A stretch of 64,000 bases of DNA, taken from assembly GCA_036898135.1 (NCBI GenBank), contig CM072515.1:67663567-67727566 (forward strand). The letters are read 5' to 3'. Position numbers and translations under genes: made by a program. Every line of letters starts with the position of its first letter. The first letter of the stretch is position 1. Below, piece by piece: positions 33,048-50,046 of this stretch. The notes below the pieces were generated by a model, which worked only from the letters and a program-made list of their open reading frames with translations, had not been told where the DNA came from and did no database searches. This DNA comes from Oncomelania hupensis (taxonomy: Eukaryota > Mollusca > Gastropoda > Littorinimorpha > Pomatiopsidae).

Positions 33048-35530
33048 TCAGACGCTGCAGTTTAGTGTAACTTGTGGAAAAATGCACTCTTTCCCCCTTT
33101 CTCCTGCTCTCCTCATTAGTGGTACCAGCATGTGTACCAAAGGTAACCCAGTGCAAATAGGCATCTCTCTCTCCTTCTCCCCTTCTTTCTCTCTCTCTCT
33201 CTCCATCTCTCTTTCTGGCATGACTGGCCTAGACAGCTGATAAGCAGATTCCCGCCTGTGAGCAAGTCTCTGTTTAGGTCGGTCTGATGTAGGAATTTTA
33301 GTTGCAAATTGTTAAGAATTATGATTTGGCCATAGAATGCAATGTTTGGATACTATTAGGTAGGGTTCATATATGGATTATTTGTGATGCAAGAGTAAAG
33401 TTATAGTTAGAAGAAGGATGTGAATTTTATGTTAGGGACTATATTGTTTGTGGAAGGTTCATGGTAAGCGATAGGGCCTCCTTTTTATAAGTGGTAGTGC
33501 CAGAGTTTCCCTCCTTTTTCCTTCTCTGGAAATCCTAACATGTGGTTCCAGACACCCACCATAATGTAGAAAACCGGCTCAGTGAATTGCAGCTATGAGT
33601 TTTTCTCTTCTTGGGGAAAAACCTCTCCCCTGTTATGAGGTATGTAAACTGTTAATTGTGTGGCATTTTTGATGATTGTTATAATACAAAAACAGTATGA
33701 GCATTGTAATTGAATTGGTTTTTTTGTGTAAGTTGAACAGTTAGAAGCACTAGTTAAGGGTTTAAGATGATGGTGCTTAAATTGTTTAGTTTGAGTGAGT
33801 CTTAATTATTTGCCTCTGTTCTTGTATTCTGTTTATAAAACAAAAGGAAGAAATATTTATCTTTCCTCTGTTTAATTGTCCCCTGTTCTCAATTGGAAAT
33901 TATTGTGGTAGGTTGAGGCCACGTGGTTGGTCAGAAATTTAATGTGAATAAGTACAGGACAAGCAGTGGTCCTAGTATGTAGTTAAGAGATTGTGGATTG
34001 TTTCTATTCTTTATTGTTGACACATGTTTTGTTGCATATTTGGGTGGACGTTTTCTGTTTTATTTAGCTGAGGTCTTAGAATGATCTTGTTAGTGGTTGG
34101 TCTTGTAATGGAGTTGCTCATACTAGTATGTGCAAATTACAGGAGGCTGAACCATAGTGGTATGGCTGAAGGTGACTAAGACACCACCATGGGTAGCTAA
34201 GGGTCCGTCACCCTGAGGTTGGTGTTTTGTGCTTGTGTATTTTGATTGCTTTAATTTTATTTCATGATGCGATGATTGTTTTAATTTTGTTTCATGATGT
34301 GATGTGTGTATGTATTATTGAATCCAGCGATAAGCGTTGGGTTGCTTATCTCCACATGAGATTGTTTATGTTTTCTGGGGCCACCGAATTAGGCTGGCAC
34401 CACTTCTTATGTCATGCCATTATGAGTTCAGCACAACCTCTGTATTCATGATCGATGTTCATGCCCTAAATGGATGTTTGGTGTGATTATACTAATGCTT
34501 GAATCCAGCCTCGTTGCTGTATTCACGCATTATAGTCTTTTTCAATTATTATGAATGTCTGAATTCAGTATTTGCTGAATTCCTGTTCTTTTTTTTATGA
34601 TAAATATTTGAGCTCAGCATGACTGCTGTGTTCTGATCAATGTATTATTGTCAGTGCTAATCTATGCATAGGATTCCTGGTCAAGATTGATTTTCTTCTC
34701 TTGACATTATTATGTAATGTATCGTTGCTTGTTTTTGTATACAATGTATTATTGTCAGTGCTAATCTATGCATATGATTCCTGGTCAAGATTGATCTTCT
34801 TCTCTTGACATTATTATGTAATGTATGTTTGCTTGTTTTTGTATGTATTTATGTGTCATTGGTATGTTGTTACAGGTTGCTTTGTTTGCTGCTTTGCTTG
34901 CTGAGGTTGTTTGTTGTTTGCTGATTGAACGTAAATAAAATGGGCCAAGAAATGGGAACAGATGGCTCCTGACTTCTTCCTTTCTTCTCCTCCTCCTTCC
35001 TCTGCGGACCCCTTCTGCCGCACCACCTCTCTCCCTATCCCACTACATTAGGATAGAGATAAAAATAGACTGCCTGACCACTACCACCTCTCCAACCACT
35101 CCCATGCCCCTCAGTTCCCCTTTCTTTCTGGAGGCCCCTTGCATTCCAGGCATCGTTGCCACCGCTATCAGACCTATCACAGTACAGCATGCAGCACACA
35201 TCCAACAACATTCAAGTCAATTATAAAGTGTTAATTTTAGGGATCAGCCTTGAATGGTGTGACAGATGCACAAATGATACATCTTAGAATGTAATCAGAA
35301 TAGCATCACAATATATAGCTCACTTTTCAAACTTGTTTAAAAAAACAGAAGTGACACAACAACAAGGAAATAAATAAACAAACAAGCTTCAGCCTATAAT
35401 GTTGTTACAGGATAAAATGAAAAAATTAGACACCCCTCTACACTCCCCTCCCCTATCCAACACCTCTTTATTCTCACCCCCCAATATGTAGGTTTCTCTA
35501 ACAAAACAGAGCAAACATAATAGGACTAAC
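33048..35530. other. Intron of the RNF213-like fragment, one 104-bp tandem duplication
   Basis: Mostly AT-rich, with CT-rich tracts near 33160-33215 and 34975-35150. A 104-bp unit is duplicated in tandem (34638-34741 and 34742-34846, starting CAATGTATTATTGTCAGTGC). No exon or RNA gene was recognised. Confidence 0.6.
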
Positions 35531-35957
35531 CTGTCTTGATCGACTGTGAACAGTATTCCAGCAGGACATCCAGTTCTGTGGCTGTGGCATGGTATGCATG
35601 CAGTTCATGTTTTCTCAGTTTCAACAAGTTGCAGGCTGCATCTTTATCTTTGCCACATGCCTTGACCAAGGCAAGGAACCGATCCATGTTTCCTACCAAG
35701 AACTGCAGGGTTTCAATACTGATGCTGCCATCTGCCAGACTATCAAGCTGGTGAAGAATGCTTGCTATGGCTGTTTCAATGTTCTTTACTGCCAGCTTGG
35801 AGAAACCGCTGGTACTGCTTCGTTCCCCTGCACATAACAGCAAACTCTGTTACAAATGTATAAACAAAAATCTAGAACATAAATGAGCTGAATGGTTGAA
35901 AGACAACTGATTCCAATGTTTCAGTACCCAATTGTCTTACACAAATAATTTATATAT

Positions 35958-36420
35958 CAGTGTTCCCTCCACACACAAAAAATGAGAGTCCTTGGGACTC
36001 CCATGTATACAATTTTAAGAGTCCTTGTGCACATTTTGAGAGTCCCCAAATCGATGGATGAACGGGTTTTGGGCCCAGTCAACCAAGTCAGAAGTGACAT
36101 GATCGTGTATGATAGTTCTATCAAAGAATGGATTAACGAAGATTTCTTCTGTTCAGTGAATGTATTGCTTGGAGGAAGTTTACAATGCGCGCGCATGCGA
36201 TATTTAAGGACGACAACTCCCGACACAATCTTTAATCGTCTGCAATGGCAATCTCAGTTGGGTTCTGATTCTGATTATGCCGTGAATTAGTTCGCCACTT
36301 GTTGGTGGTATTTTCGACTTCAGCGATTCGTCCTCAGGACGCAAACATGCAAATTTTCCTGCGTCATTTTTCATATTGTGTGCGTAATTGACGCACTACT
36401 GTGCGTAATCGGAAACACTG
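35958..36420. mobile_element. 463-bp hAT-like MITE
   Basis: The ends read CAGTGTTCCC on the left and CAGTGTTTCC on the complement of the right. Both flanks are TATATAT, compatible with a 7-8-bp target duplication in a TA-rich site. It lies in the intron between the exons 35531-35827 and 36508-36667 of the RNF213-like fragment. No transposase is present. Confidence 0.65.
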
Positions 36421-36667
36421 TATATATATATAATATATCACGTCACTATATATATAAATAATATAGTTTTCAGTATATTTATATACAAAAAAGTACAACT
36501 TTCTCACTAAATCTCTTGACATAGTTGACCATAGGAATCCATGTGATGACAAAATTCAAAACATCCTCTTCTCTCTTCACTTGATCACGCCATTTCTGCT
36601 CAATGAACGTGGACAATAGACTGACCAGGTGAACACTGCTGTCCCAAGTCAACTGCTGAGAGTCCAT

Positions 36668-37610
36668 CTGCAGATGAAACAGATCAAATGTACACTGTGT
36701 ATTTCGAAACCAAGTGCTAAACTGAACACCAATCAGTCACAAAACAGGGCCACAAGCTGCAGCTTTTTTTGTCTAATGTAAATCTTACAATGTAATTTTT
36801 GTATTTCCACACTTCTCTGGAAATACTTTCAAATAGTCAGGAGGAATCAGAACGAGCCAAATGTTGGTCTGCTGGTCTGTCTGTCTGTCTGTCTGTTCGT
36901 TGGTAACCATATCTCAAGAACCACAGAGGATTTCAAAGTCAAGGTCACAGTAGTCATTTTGTTGTTAAACATGTTTTTCTCAATATCTCAAAAACAGCTG
37001 AAGTGATTTTGTTGAGCTTTGCTATACATATACTTCAAATCATGGGCCATCCTTCAGTAATAATCTGGTTGTCAGTCGTTCCGTAGCTCAAAACGTCACT
37101 TTTTTGCACAAAACACACTTTTTGCCAATCTCAATGTAGCCGAGTGGAGTATTTGAATCCCGTCGACTCTGTGCCATGCCCTTGAGAACATGGCCCGACC
37201 CGAACTGTTTGTTTGAATTGCCCCTCATAACAGAGACATAACAAGTTATTGCCTTGCAAGGCGGGGAAGCATATTGATAGTAAACCGGATTGCCGGCTAC
37301 TATTGCCACAACACTCTCTGCACGTCACTGCCACAAACCTGCATTAAATGCCAACCGACGATACAGTCCTGCTCACCACCAAAAGCAGAAGACGAATGGT
37401 TATGTGGGCAGAACATATACCGTGTCGCCTTGTCCTGCATAATCCAAGGTCCACAACCAAAGGATTCTGCACAGAAGGAGCCACTCAAGGCCAGAATAAC
37501 CCATCAAAGGGCAGCCTCAAGGGAGACAATCTCTCCCAAGCATGATCAGTCACCTCCCATTCTGCCACATCAAGAATTACCCAGTGTTCCTGATTATGCA
37601 CAGTTGTGCA
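36668..37610. other. No gene recognised
   Basis: A short (TCTG)n run at about 36877-36898 and otherwise unassigned sequence between the RNF213-like fragment and the tail of a LINE. I did not find an upstream exon of the fragment here. Confidence 0.45.
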
Positions 37611-38516
37611 TCCTATCCTATCCTATCCTAACCCGTAACCTGGAGGTCATACCGGGGCACCACAGATGATCGTTTAACCAGCATACTCCATCTTTCTCTG
37701 TCCTCAGCAGCCCTGATGGCTTCGCTCAGTGTCAAACCAGTCCATTCTTGAATGTTGTCCTGCCACCTCTTTTTCGGTCTCCCTCTTCTTCTACCTCCTT
37801 GCACTGTGCCTTGCAGAATAGTCTTTGCAAGGCCTGATGATCTGGTGACGTGGCCATACCATCGGAGTTTCTGTTTCTTCACCACTGTGAGCAGGTCATC
37901 GTGTTGTCCAATGGCTTGTGTGATGGTCTGTCGGACTTCGTCGTTGGTGATGTGTTGGGTACAGGAAATGCCCAGAAGTCTTCTGTAGCACCTCATCTCC
38001 ATGCTTTGTATTCTTCGTTGGAGATCTGCTGTGAGGGTCCATGTTTCGCAAGCATATAGGAAGATGGAGATGACAAGGGAGTGCAGCAGTCTTACTTTGG
38101 AATGTAGACTGATGGTCCTGTCTTTCCAAATGGGCTTCAACCTTGTCAGGGCAGCAGTTGTTTGTGCGATCCTGGAGAGGACTTCCTGTCGGGACCCATT
38201 GTCTGATACAATGGCTCCTAAATATTTGAAGCTATGCACTGTGTTGAGGGATTGGCCTTGGACTTTGATGTCCGTGTTGATGCCATTGGTGTTGTTGGTC
38301 ATCATTTTGGTCTTCTCTGCACTTATTTCCATTTCATGAGCTCTGGAGGTGGTGTCAAGCCTCTGTACCAGCTGTTCAAGTTCGTGTTCCTCTCCAGCCA
38401 ATCCATCAATGTCATCCGCAAAACGGAGATTGGATATTGCTCTACCCCCTATGCTGACTGTGCCTTCATGATCTGCAAGAGCATCTGACATGATGCGCTC
38501 TAGGAAGATGTTGAAG
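37611..38516 (-). pseudogene. LINE reverse transcriptase, C-terminal part, split by an insertion
   Basis: The minus-strand frame 38521-37628 has an RT core with NLRFADDIDGL (FADD catalytic box), KYLGAIVSD, FLYACETWTLT, then RWYGHVTR and GRPKKRW near the C-terminus. This architecture is common in RTE-like and related LINEs. The 3' tail is (TAGGA)n (37611-37628). The frame ends at FNIFLERIM and resumes 9.4 kb away at 47878-48876, because another LINE inserted here with an 11-bp target duplication (38506-38516). Confidence 0.88.
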
Positions 38517-38910
38517 ATCAATCAATATTTCATTTATTGTCTATTCACACATTCAGGTGATATTAGACATTAATTAATAACAACAACAATATAATCAAAT
38601 CACAATTAAGAACCTTATAACAAAATGGAATGAAAGGGGATTGGGAATCTTGAGGGATTTAACACCAAACTATAAAAGTCTACCAATAGGAGTCGCCATT
38701 GCAATAATTTTCACAACTGCTGTTATCTGTGAATGATGTAATACATCATCTAAAGAATGTCATATTCAGTCAAATGATGTCCTTGGTTTTCATACAGTGC
38801 ATTTAAAACTGGACATTCTAATAAAATATGGTAAACTGATATGGAATACTAAATATTCAGCAGATATTCAGTGTATGTGTGGCAAAAATATATCAGTTTA
38901 CCATATTTTA

Positions 38911-42620
<3,710 letters not shown>

Positions 42621-43034
42621 ATTTTACTAGTGTAATTTTTTTACCTTACACTCACTTTAATTTTAATGAGGAATAGATATATATTCTGTATTTATTTATT
42701 TTAACAAAAAGTGCATTTGTATTATAATCCTTAATGAATAATTTACATGTTATTGTTTTCATGTAATTATGTGTTGGTTTCTTTTCTTCACTTTTTTGGT
42801 AAATGTGAAACAAGTCTTTGTATTTTTCATGACAATTAGTAGAACTGCCAATTTTTGTTCCACCAATTTTCCCTTCGACGGTCACATTTTGATCTAACTT
42901 TTTCCCATAGGAGCCAATTCAGGTGACGCCCAATGTTCTTCGCCAAGGTTGCTGTAGCTCTTCGGTTGGGTTGTACTCCATCAGGACAATCATATTTTGA
43001 CATTCTCATGTTGAAGGAATGAAATGTTCTTGAT

Positions 43035-45275
43035 ATACTCAGGCATACGTTGGCTGAGGTAGACTGGAGTAGTATAAATGGTATAACTAGTGTTGAAGAA
43101 AGCTGGTTGTTAATTAAAACAAATATTATTGCAGCTATGGAGCAGCATATCCCCAGGACAAAAGTTAATGTACAGATGAAACTGAAACCCGTATGGTTCA
43201 GTAAATCCTGCCTAAAGAAAATAAAGAAAAAGTATGACCTTTATAAAAGATACTTAGTGACCCGTGATGGGTTAGACTACCAGCGATATATTAAGGTGCG
43301 AAATAAATGCACAAGAGAGGTGAAAAAAGCTAAAAAGAATTTTGAGAAAAATATTGCAATAAATTGTAAAAATAATCCGAAAGTGTTTTGGAAATATGTA
43401 CGATCTAAAACTAAAGCATCTTCGGGTATCAGCCCACTGGTAAAGGAGGATGGAGATATAGCAGGGAGTGATGCTGATAAAGCAGAGGTATTAAATAAGT
43501 TTTTCTCTAGTGTTTTTACTCAGGAGGATCTAAATAATATACCATTTTTAGACCTTGCATCTAGATCTGACAATGTTACTTTAACTGAAGTTCTTATAAC
43601 TCCGAAAGCAGTTCAGGAGAAGTTGAGCAAGTTAGATCCAAGTAAGGCTTTTGGCCCAGATGGTATACCGTCAAGAGTCTTAAAAGAAGCAAGTAAAGAG
43701 TTATCAGTACCACTTTGCCAACTTTTTAATAAGTCCTTAGAGGAGGAGGGAGTTGTACCATTGGACTGGAGAAGAGCCAATGTCACCGCCTTATTTAAAA
43801 AAGGCAGTAGAAGTGATGCAGGAAACTATAGACCTGTCAGTTTAACTTGTATTTTATGTAAAGTGCTTGAATCATTTGTCAGAGATGCTATCGTTAACCA
43901 TATGACTCTTTGCTCTCTGTACACGGAATGCCAGCATGGTTTTCGTAAAGGTAGGTCATGTGTGACGCAACTCTTGCAGGTAATGGAAGACTTTACGAAA
44001 ATGTTTGACAGTGGGGAGAGTTTTGATGTGCTTTACTTGGACCTTCTCAAGGCATTTGACTCTGTACCTCATGCAAGACTTTTAGTTAAACTAAAATCTT
44101 ACGGGATCACTGGGCACGTATTACAATGGATCAAGTGCTTTCTGGAAGGAAGAACCCAGCGTGTCAGAGTTAGAAATTATTTCTCAGGTAACGAGCCAGT
44201 GCTGAGTGGTATACCACAAGGCAGTATTTTGGGTCCCATTCTTTTTACAATTTTTATAAATGACTTACCTGACAAAGTATCTAGTAATTGTAGCATTTTT
44301 GCAGATGACACTAAACTATATAATGTGACATCTAAGTGCGATAAATTACAAAAAGATATAGATAGTCTTCTGAGTTGGTCAGATACCTGGCAATTGCATT
44401 TTAATGCATCAAAATGTAACATACTCCATATGGGTAAGAAAAATCCTGGACATGACTATTTGATGACCACAGGTGACGACAGAGTGACGATTGACCATAA
44501 TAGTGAGGAAAAAGATTTGGGGGTTACTTTTGATACAAACCTAAACTTTGATAAACACATAAACAATGCAATATCCAAGGCTAATAAAAATGCTCGGTAT
44601 CATACGCCGATCTTTTACTTACTTGGATAGTGATACCTTAACCCGCCTGTATAAATCGCATGTAAGGCCACATCTTGAATATATTGCGAATGTGATATGG
44701 TTTCCGTATCTTAAGAAGCAGTCATCTGCTTTGGAGAGAGTACAAAGAAGAGCGACTCGGATGATTAAATCGCTGAGACAATTGCCATACTCAGAGAGAT
44801 TGAGAGTTTTGGATTTGCTGCTCTGAAATTTAGAAGATTGAGAAGTGACCTGATCCAGACTTACAAGAATTTTAATGGGATTGAAAACATTGATGTTAAC
44901 ACTTTGTTTCAGTTGAATACTAACTCTAGAACAAGAAACTCACAGGACAATATTCTTATAAGACATTGCCGCACAAACAAAAGAAAATACTCATTCTCCT
45001 ACAGAGTTGCGCCCATATGGAATAAATTGCCAGTTGATACTAAAAGAGCTAACAACCTGAACACTTTTAAAAATCTTCTGGAAAAGGTAATTTCCATACA
45101 GAAATCAAAATTTGAGTATGATGACTAATTAGCATACTATCTTTAGTATTCCCCTAACAACCGCAAATGGAACCGGACAAGTAAAAATGCCCAAAATAAA
45201 AGGGACATTCAAAAAGCCGCGAGGCTTATACAAGTCCCTCCAAACTAAACTAAACTAAACTAAACTAAACTTGAT
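43035..45275 (+). mobile_element. 5'-truncated CR1-like LINE nested in ORF1
   Basis: It is inserted in opposite orientation to its host LINE. CTTGAT occurs at both junctions (43029-43034 and 45270-45275), and removing the block with one copy restores the host ORF1 frame (VSELFEIK joined to NISFIPST). The 3' end is a (CTAAA)n tail at about 45243-45269. The 5' end is truncated within ORF2 upstream of the RT. Confidence 0.85.
43050..45128 (+). pseudogene. CR1-like reverse transcriptase with two frameshifts
   Basis: The first frame (43050-44630) carries the RT: DPSKAFGPDGIPSRVLKE, NYRPVSLTCILCKVLE, HGFRKGRSCVTQLL, LYLDLLKAFDSVPHARLL, GIPQGSILGPILF and the catalytic IFADDTKLY (about residues 415-422). 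A frameshift near 44585 leads to KMLGIIRRSFTYLDSDTLTR, another near 44820 to LRSDLIQTYKNFNG. The end FKNLLEKV...FEYDD stops at 45128. It is about 690 codons if the shifts are ignored. The endonuclease is lost by 5' truncation. Confidence 0.9.
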
Positions 45276-45742
45276 TTCAAACAATTCCGACACCAATACA
45301 GCATTAAAGAGACATCTTTTTCTCTCCAAATCCTGATGACCAGTTGGCGCTATTTTGCTTAATACGAACTTCGTCAAAGGCTTCTCTGTTACAATCTTCT
45401 TGATCTTGGTAGCCAGGTTCAATGCAGCTGCTCTCGGCTCTTTCTTTTTCAAATCGTTGAGCCCCACGTGAATAACAGCAGCATCAATTAATATGATCCT
45501 CAATGGTAGTTAGAACGTTATCTGCAGTGAACATCTTTTTGTGTACAGGGTTCCTGTCAGCCGATATCTCTTCAAGGAATTTTGATAGATCTTCTGTTGT
45601 AGATGCCTTCTTGTGAAACGCATGGAACCCGTACGATCTTCCAAGCCGTTTTCCATCAACATTTCTGATCACAGAATCTCCTATTATGGCTACTTTCGGA
45701 AGCTCCGCGCTGTTATTCAAGTGCATGTGGTCTTGTGGTCGT

Positions 45743-47246
45743 CAGGGTCGGACCTGGGAAAAGTCGAAGGGGGGGTTACAGATTCAGCGAAGGCGCGAAG
45801 CGCCGAGCCTTCTAGGGGGGTCCGGGGGCATGCCCCCCCGGGAAATTTTTTTTTTCAAGGATGCAAAATGGTGCAATCTGGTGCAATCTGAACCTTGAAA
45901 AAGCCATTTGTGATGGTCTGGGACTTTGAGCTTTTTTAACAATTGAACTGACAAACTCTAGGGTACAAAAATAATCTGCCCCTGCCTTAAAAAAACAACA
46001 ACACACACACAAACATTTATAAAAATCAGCAGAGATGTTTTGTATACTATTATTATTCACTACTTTTTGTCGATCGGTAACGGTATAAAGCTTTACCTTG
46101 TAGTTTATGAACATCACAGCCCTGTTTTCATTTTCAGTCTTGCTGCACTAGGTTCCTCGGCATTAGTACCATTTGTTACTTGTATCTTCCTGCAAAACAG
46201 TTCACTGCCTCTTTGAAGTCAATATCAACATCCCTGTGCACTTTCAGTAAAGCAAGTCCATTGAGCCTCTGTTGCCCCATTGTGGAGTGCAGGTAATTTT
46301 TCAGGTTGCGCAACTGACTGTTTGAACGCTCACAATCGGCAGTAGTGACAGGCAGGGTGCAAAGGTACTTTAGCATGATGAACAGGTTGGGATAAAAATC
46401 CCTGTCACAATGTTTCAGTGCTTCTGATGCCGTGGATGGGATGATAGCTGTCGCATTCTCAGCAGCACTTCGCCATTTGCAAACCCACTGTTGGTATTCT
46501 GCATCAAAGGTAGTGTTGTCTGGTAGGCCAGACTCCCACAACATTGCCAGTGTCTTCATCCCTTCTGGAACTTGCATGAAACCGTCCTGGTTGTCTATTA
46601 AAGTGCTTGGCACCAGACCATCAACTGCTACGTCAGCAATTTTGAACCTCGAGTCCAATTCGGTTGACAGGTGTTCCAAGAAAGGAATGGCAATGCTAAT
46701 CTTGAAATATTCTTCTGGAGTGGCCGCAGGTTGGTTGTCACGGAGAGTCTGTCGGGATGCTTGACGAGGAACAATAACATCAGTTGTCAAAGCATTTACC
46801 ATTTTGCTAACTTCACCAAACCAGGCAACGAACGCTGTGTTCATAATTATCAACTTAGCATCTTTAATATTTCTAAAAAGTCGTTTTTGGGGGATTAGGG
46901 CAGTATCAAGGTGAAGGTGCTGGAAGAGGCTTGCGGCCAGAACAGGAAAATATGGCTACATTTACTCATTTAGGCTGAGGGGTTGGGTTACTTGGTCGTT
47001 TCAACGGGAAAACGCTTTGGACGTTTCAACGGATCCCTTGAAATGGATATTTCCGTTGAATTGTCTAAATAACTCTTTGTACCTTGGACCAAAAGTGACT
47101 AAAAACTGCAATGTTTTTAAAACATTTATTTAAAAATTGAAACTCTTTGCATTAAATAAAATCTTTTTTTTTTTTTTTTTACTTTGGAGGGGGGGTTTCG
47201 GAACCCAGGTAACCCCCCCCCCCCCTCCCTCCTGGATCCGGCCCTG
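45743..47246 (-). mobile_element. hAT element, internally deleted, 5-bp target duplication
   Basis: The ends are inverted repeats CAGGGTCGGAC and CAGGGCCGGAT. GTCGT flanks both sides (45738-45742 and 47247-47251). Near the left end a GC-rich palindromic stretch (GGGGGCATGCCCCC) occurs. Only the C-terminal part of the transposase remains (46853-46176). It sits inside ORF1 of the 9.4-kb LINE. Confidence 0.82.
46176..46853 (-). pseudogene. hAT transposase, C-terminal part
   Basis: About 225 residues with PEEYFKISIAIPFLEHLSTEL, ALKHCDRDFYPNLFIML and the dimerisation region LPVTTADCERSNSQLRNLK...MGQQRLNGLALL. This is the standard hAT C-terminal pattern (CERSxSxLRxLK...RLxxLALL). The catalytic N-terminal part is absent, so it is nonfunctional as a transposase. 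Confidence 0.9.
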
Positions 47247-47877
47247 GTCGTCATATCTTTCATGACGTCATTCTTTCTGGCATCCATGACGTAACTTTTA
47301 CTTTTTTGCGATTTCTTTTTTCCTGAGACCCCTGATGACAGACCTAGGGTTGACAACGATTTAGGAGCAGACTGAGAAGCAGACTTGGAAGACACGACCT
47401 CAGCGTACGATCGTGCAAAGATGGGGGTTAGTAGTGGTTTTTTCATGGTCGGAACGTTGTTGCCACTGACTCAGTGACTACCGTAGATTCGGATATTTTG
47501 TTCTTTCCCTGCTCCCTCACCAAACCTTCTATCGCCACGATCGTTCTTTTAGATCGGCCATCATTGAGAACAGTTTATCGCAACTGACCTGATCATCTCT
47601 GGAGTTCTTGAAAAAAGATTGTTCTTCAGTTTGAACAATCACCTCTCTGGTGTCTTTTTCTACACCAAATCCAAACTTGAAACAACGATACATATTTTTG
47701 CACAAAAAGGCCCACTTCGCCATGAGATGGCACATCCAAATAATGCACTTCATTTTCACGCACAAAAGCGTATCAATATTCCTCAGGTTGTTCATTTATA
47801 TTTCCGTGAAATATCGAAAAACAATGGATGCGCTTTACCAGCCCAGCTGATGATTTGGGACCGGAAGTGCGTCCCCC

Positions 47878-48876
47878 AGATGTTGAAGAGTGTTGGAGAG
47901 GGTAGGCATCCTTGGCGCACACCGATTGTTGTTCTGAACCAGTTCCCGATAGCGCTGTTGTGGAGGACTGCACTGGTAGCCTTGTCATACAGGATTTTGA
48001 TGACTTCAATAATTTTAGGGCTGATGTTGTACACTTTCATTGTTGCCCATAGAGCTGCATGCCAGACTCGGTCAAACGCCTTCTTGAAGTCTATGAACAC
48101 ATGATATAGATGTTGTTGGTGCTGTAGGTATTTCTCACAGATTATTCTGAGGTTGAAAATCTATTCAGTGGTTCTTCGCCCTGCCATGAATCCTGCTTGT
48201 TCTTCAATAATCAGCTATGATTTGTTCAGCTTGGGGTTTCAACCTGTTGAGTATTATTTTCAGGAGGACCTTGTTGGGATGGCTGAGGAGGCTGATGATG
48301 CAGTAATTTTCACACTCCTGAAGGTTACCTTTTTTGGGAAGAGAGGTGACAAGCGACTGGGTCCATGGTATAGGCCACTCCCCACTCTGCCAGATCTTGT
48401 TACAGATAATGGTGAGGGCATCAATCATCGCTTCTCCTCCTGCTTGTTGCAGTTCCGTGGGTATGTTGTCCACTCCCGCTGACTTCCCTGTCTTTAGCGA
48501 TTGCACTGCTGCCTCAACTTCTTCCCGGAGAATTGGGAGGATTAGAACTTCTTCTCTGTTCTCGGGACATGCTAGAACTGATGGGTCTCCATTTGGTGTG
48601 TATGGTTGTAAAAGTTAGAGCAGTACTCTGTCCATCTGTCCAAGACTTCTTGTTCTTCTGTAAGGCATATGCCAGACTTGCTTTGAATTGTGGAGACTTT
48701 GGGCTGTTTGACACTTGTCAGCAGCTTCACAGTCTGGTAGACCTTCTTGCTGTTGTTCTTGTTCAGACTGTTCTCTATTTCCTGGCATTGATCTTCTATC
48801 CAGTTCTCCTTTGCTGTGCGCATGCCTTTTCGGATGTCATTGTTGATTTTTCGGTAGACATCAGCTCCCTGTGAGA
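47878..48876 (-). pseudogene. LINE reverse transcriptase, N-terminal part, continues at 38516
   Basis: On the minus strand: KENWIEDQCQEIENSLNKNN, KSAGVDNIPTELQQAGGEAM, WPIPWTQSLVTSLPKKGNLQ, FIDFKKAFDRVWHAALWATM and IGVRQGCLPSPTLFNI, in frames broken by several small indels. The last block joins directly to FNIFLERIM at 38516, which proves that both parts belong to one LINE split by the insertion. The 5' part is cut off at 48876, where repeat B copy 2 begins. Confidence 0.88.
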
Positions 48877-49986
48877 TAAATTAGAGTCCAGCCTTAGTGT
48901 CTCCTGCACAGGATGCCTTTATTGTAAAGTGACAGGCTGGTGGAGTGCCTTCAGTGTTACCATTAGGATTGTTTTAGATCTTTTATACAGATGAGCCCTC
49001 TTTAAACCAAGTTGTGGTCTTGATTCGGCTCTTTGCAGTCCACAGGACCCTATAAATATGACTAACTAGCTTGTATCTGTTGTGTATTGTTTGTGTTCCC
49101 GATCTGACGTTTATTATCATTAGACCATACAGAACAATGCCTGTGTATTGTTGGTTTGCTGGATGTTCACATATTTTATGTTGCATGTGGTCTTTTATTT
49201 CAATGCAAAGGAGTGTTAACATCTCTCTTGTAGCGTAACAGATGAGAAATTGATTGATTGATTGATTGATTTATTGTTGCTTTAGGTCCAGCGGACTCTT
49301 CCGAGCCAAATCAGGACCGGACAACCCCCGATCCGCATAAAAGATCTGCTGAAACAACCCCAGTGGGAAAATTGAATGCCCTCCACCGGCCAGTCACTTT
49401 ACAATAAAGACATCCCACGCGGGGGACGGCTGAGGGTTGACCTCAACTACGCGAACCCCCGGTTACAAAAACAAAATATAATACAAACATCATTATAAAT
49501 CATCAACAAAACACATACATATAAAATGCCTATAGTGCTAAAAAGTACAATCATAGGAAGCCCTAGTGACCACCCGGCAGAAAGCGTCCAACACTCCCAA
49601 GCTGATCCAACAGACCTCATACACAAACAAGGAGTCTTGTCCAGGAAGAGTTTTCAAGAAAAAAGGTAGGTCATTGATCTAGCGAAGAAGAGTATAGCAG
49701 AGTGAAGGACAGAGCAGGAATAGGAAAGAGTAAATGAGGAAGACAGCGACAGTGGGAATTTAAAGCACTAAATTTCCATAAAGTGGGGATACTATTTATA
49801 CTGAAAACCCCCGGCACTCCAACGGGGGGTACTGTTGCCGCAGTGAATCTGTCTTGCCTATAAAGGAAAGACAGGTTTTCAACTGTGGCTTTCACTGTTC
49901 CCTTTATAGGTTTGAACAATCTACAGTGGCAAGATTGCTCATGACCCCAAGGGGTAACAGATGAGAAATGCATCAATCAATCAAAT

Positions 49987-50046
<60 letters not shown>

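Larger units (their letters stand above)
31033..36667 (-). pseudogene. RNF213-like upstream exons, fragment with a premature stop (copy 3)
   Basis: Three minus-strand exons with matching phases: 36667-36508, 35827-35531, 31628-31033. They encode about 351 codons. Stretches such as FVITWIPMVNYVKRF, NLLKLRKHELHAYHATATEL, DLKAVLKQVENLRNN, WQALCTKMANGTITLAETEK and WVQERINQF...LLDVKKEYEIEGD look like the N-terminal arm of RNF213-family proteins, upstream of the AAA+ core. The third exon has an in-frame TAG at 31206-31204 (after DELGK), while homology continues unbroken for another 57 codons to the donor at 31032. No further exon was found below 31033, where repeat B begins. A broken or partial third copy is the simplest reading; a sequencing error at one base is the alternative. 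The family assignment is less certain than for copies 1 and 2. Confidence 0.6.
42850..47800 (-). pseudogene. LINE ORF1 with SGNH-hydrolase-like domain, in three pieces
   Basis: Pieces on the minus strand are 47800-47247, 45737-45276 and 43034-42850. The first is Lys/Ser-rich (KKKSQKSKSYVMDARKND). The second has block I VAIIGDSVIRNVD and block III IHVGLNDL of SGNH esterases, with a frameshift near 45490. The third has the last block YDCPDGVQPNRRATATLAKN. In that block the position usually occupied by the catalytic His (DGVH) is Gln. Esterase-type ORF1 proteins are known in CR1- and L2-type LINEs. The gaps are the CR1-like insertion (43035-45275) and the hAT insertion (45743-47251). Confidence 0.8.
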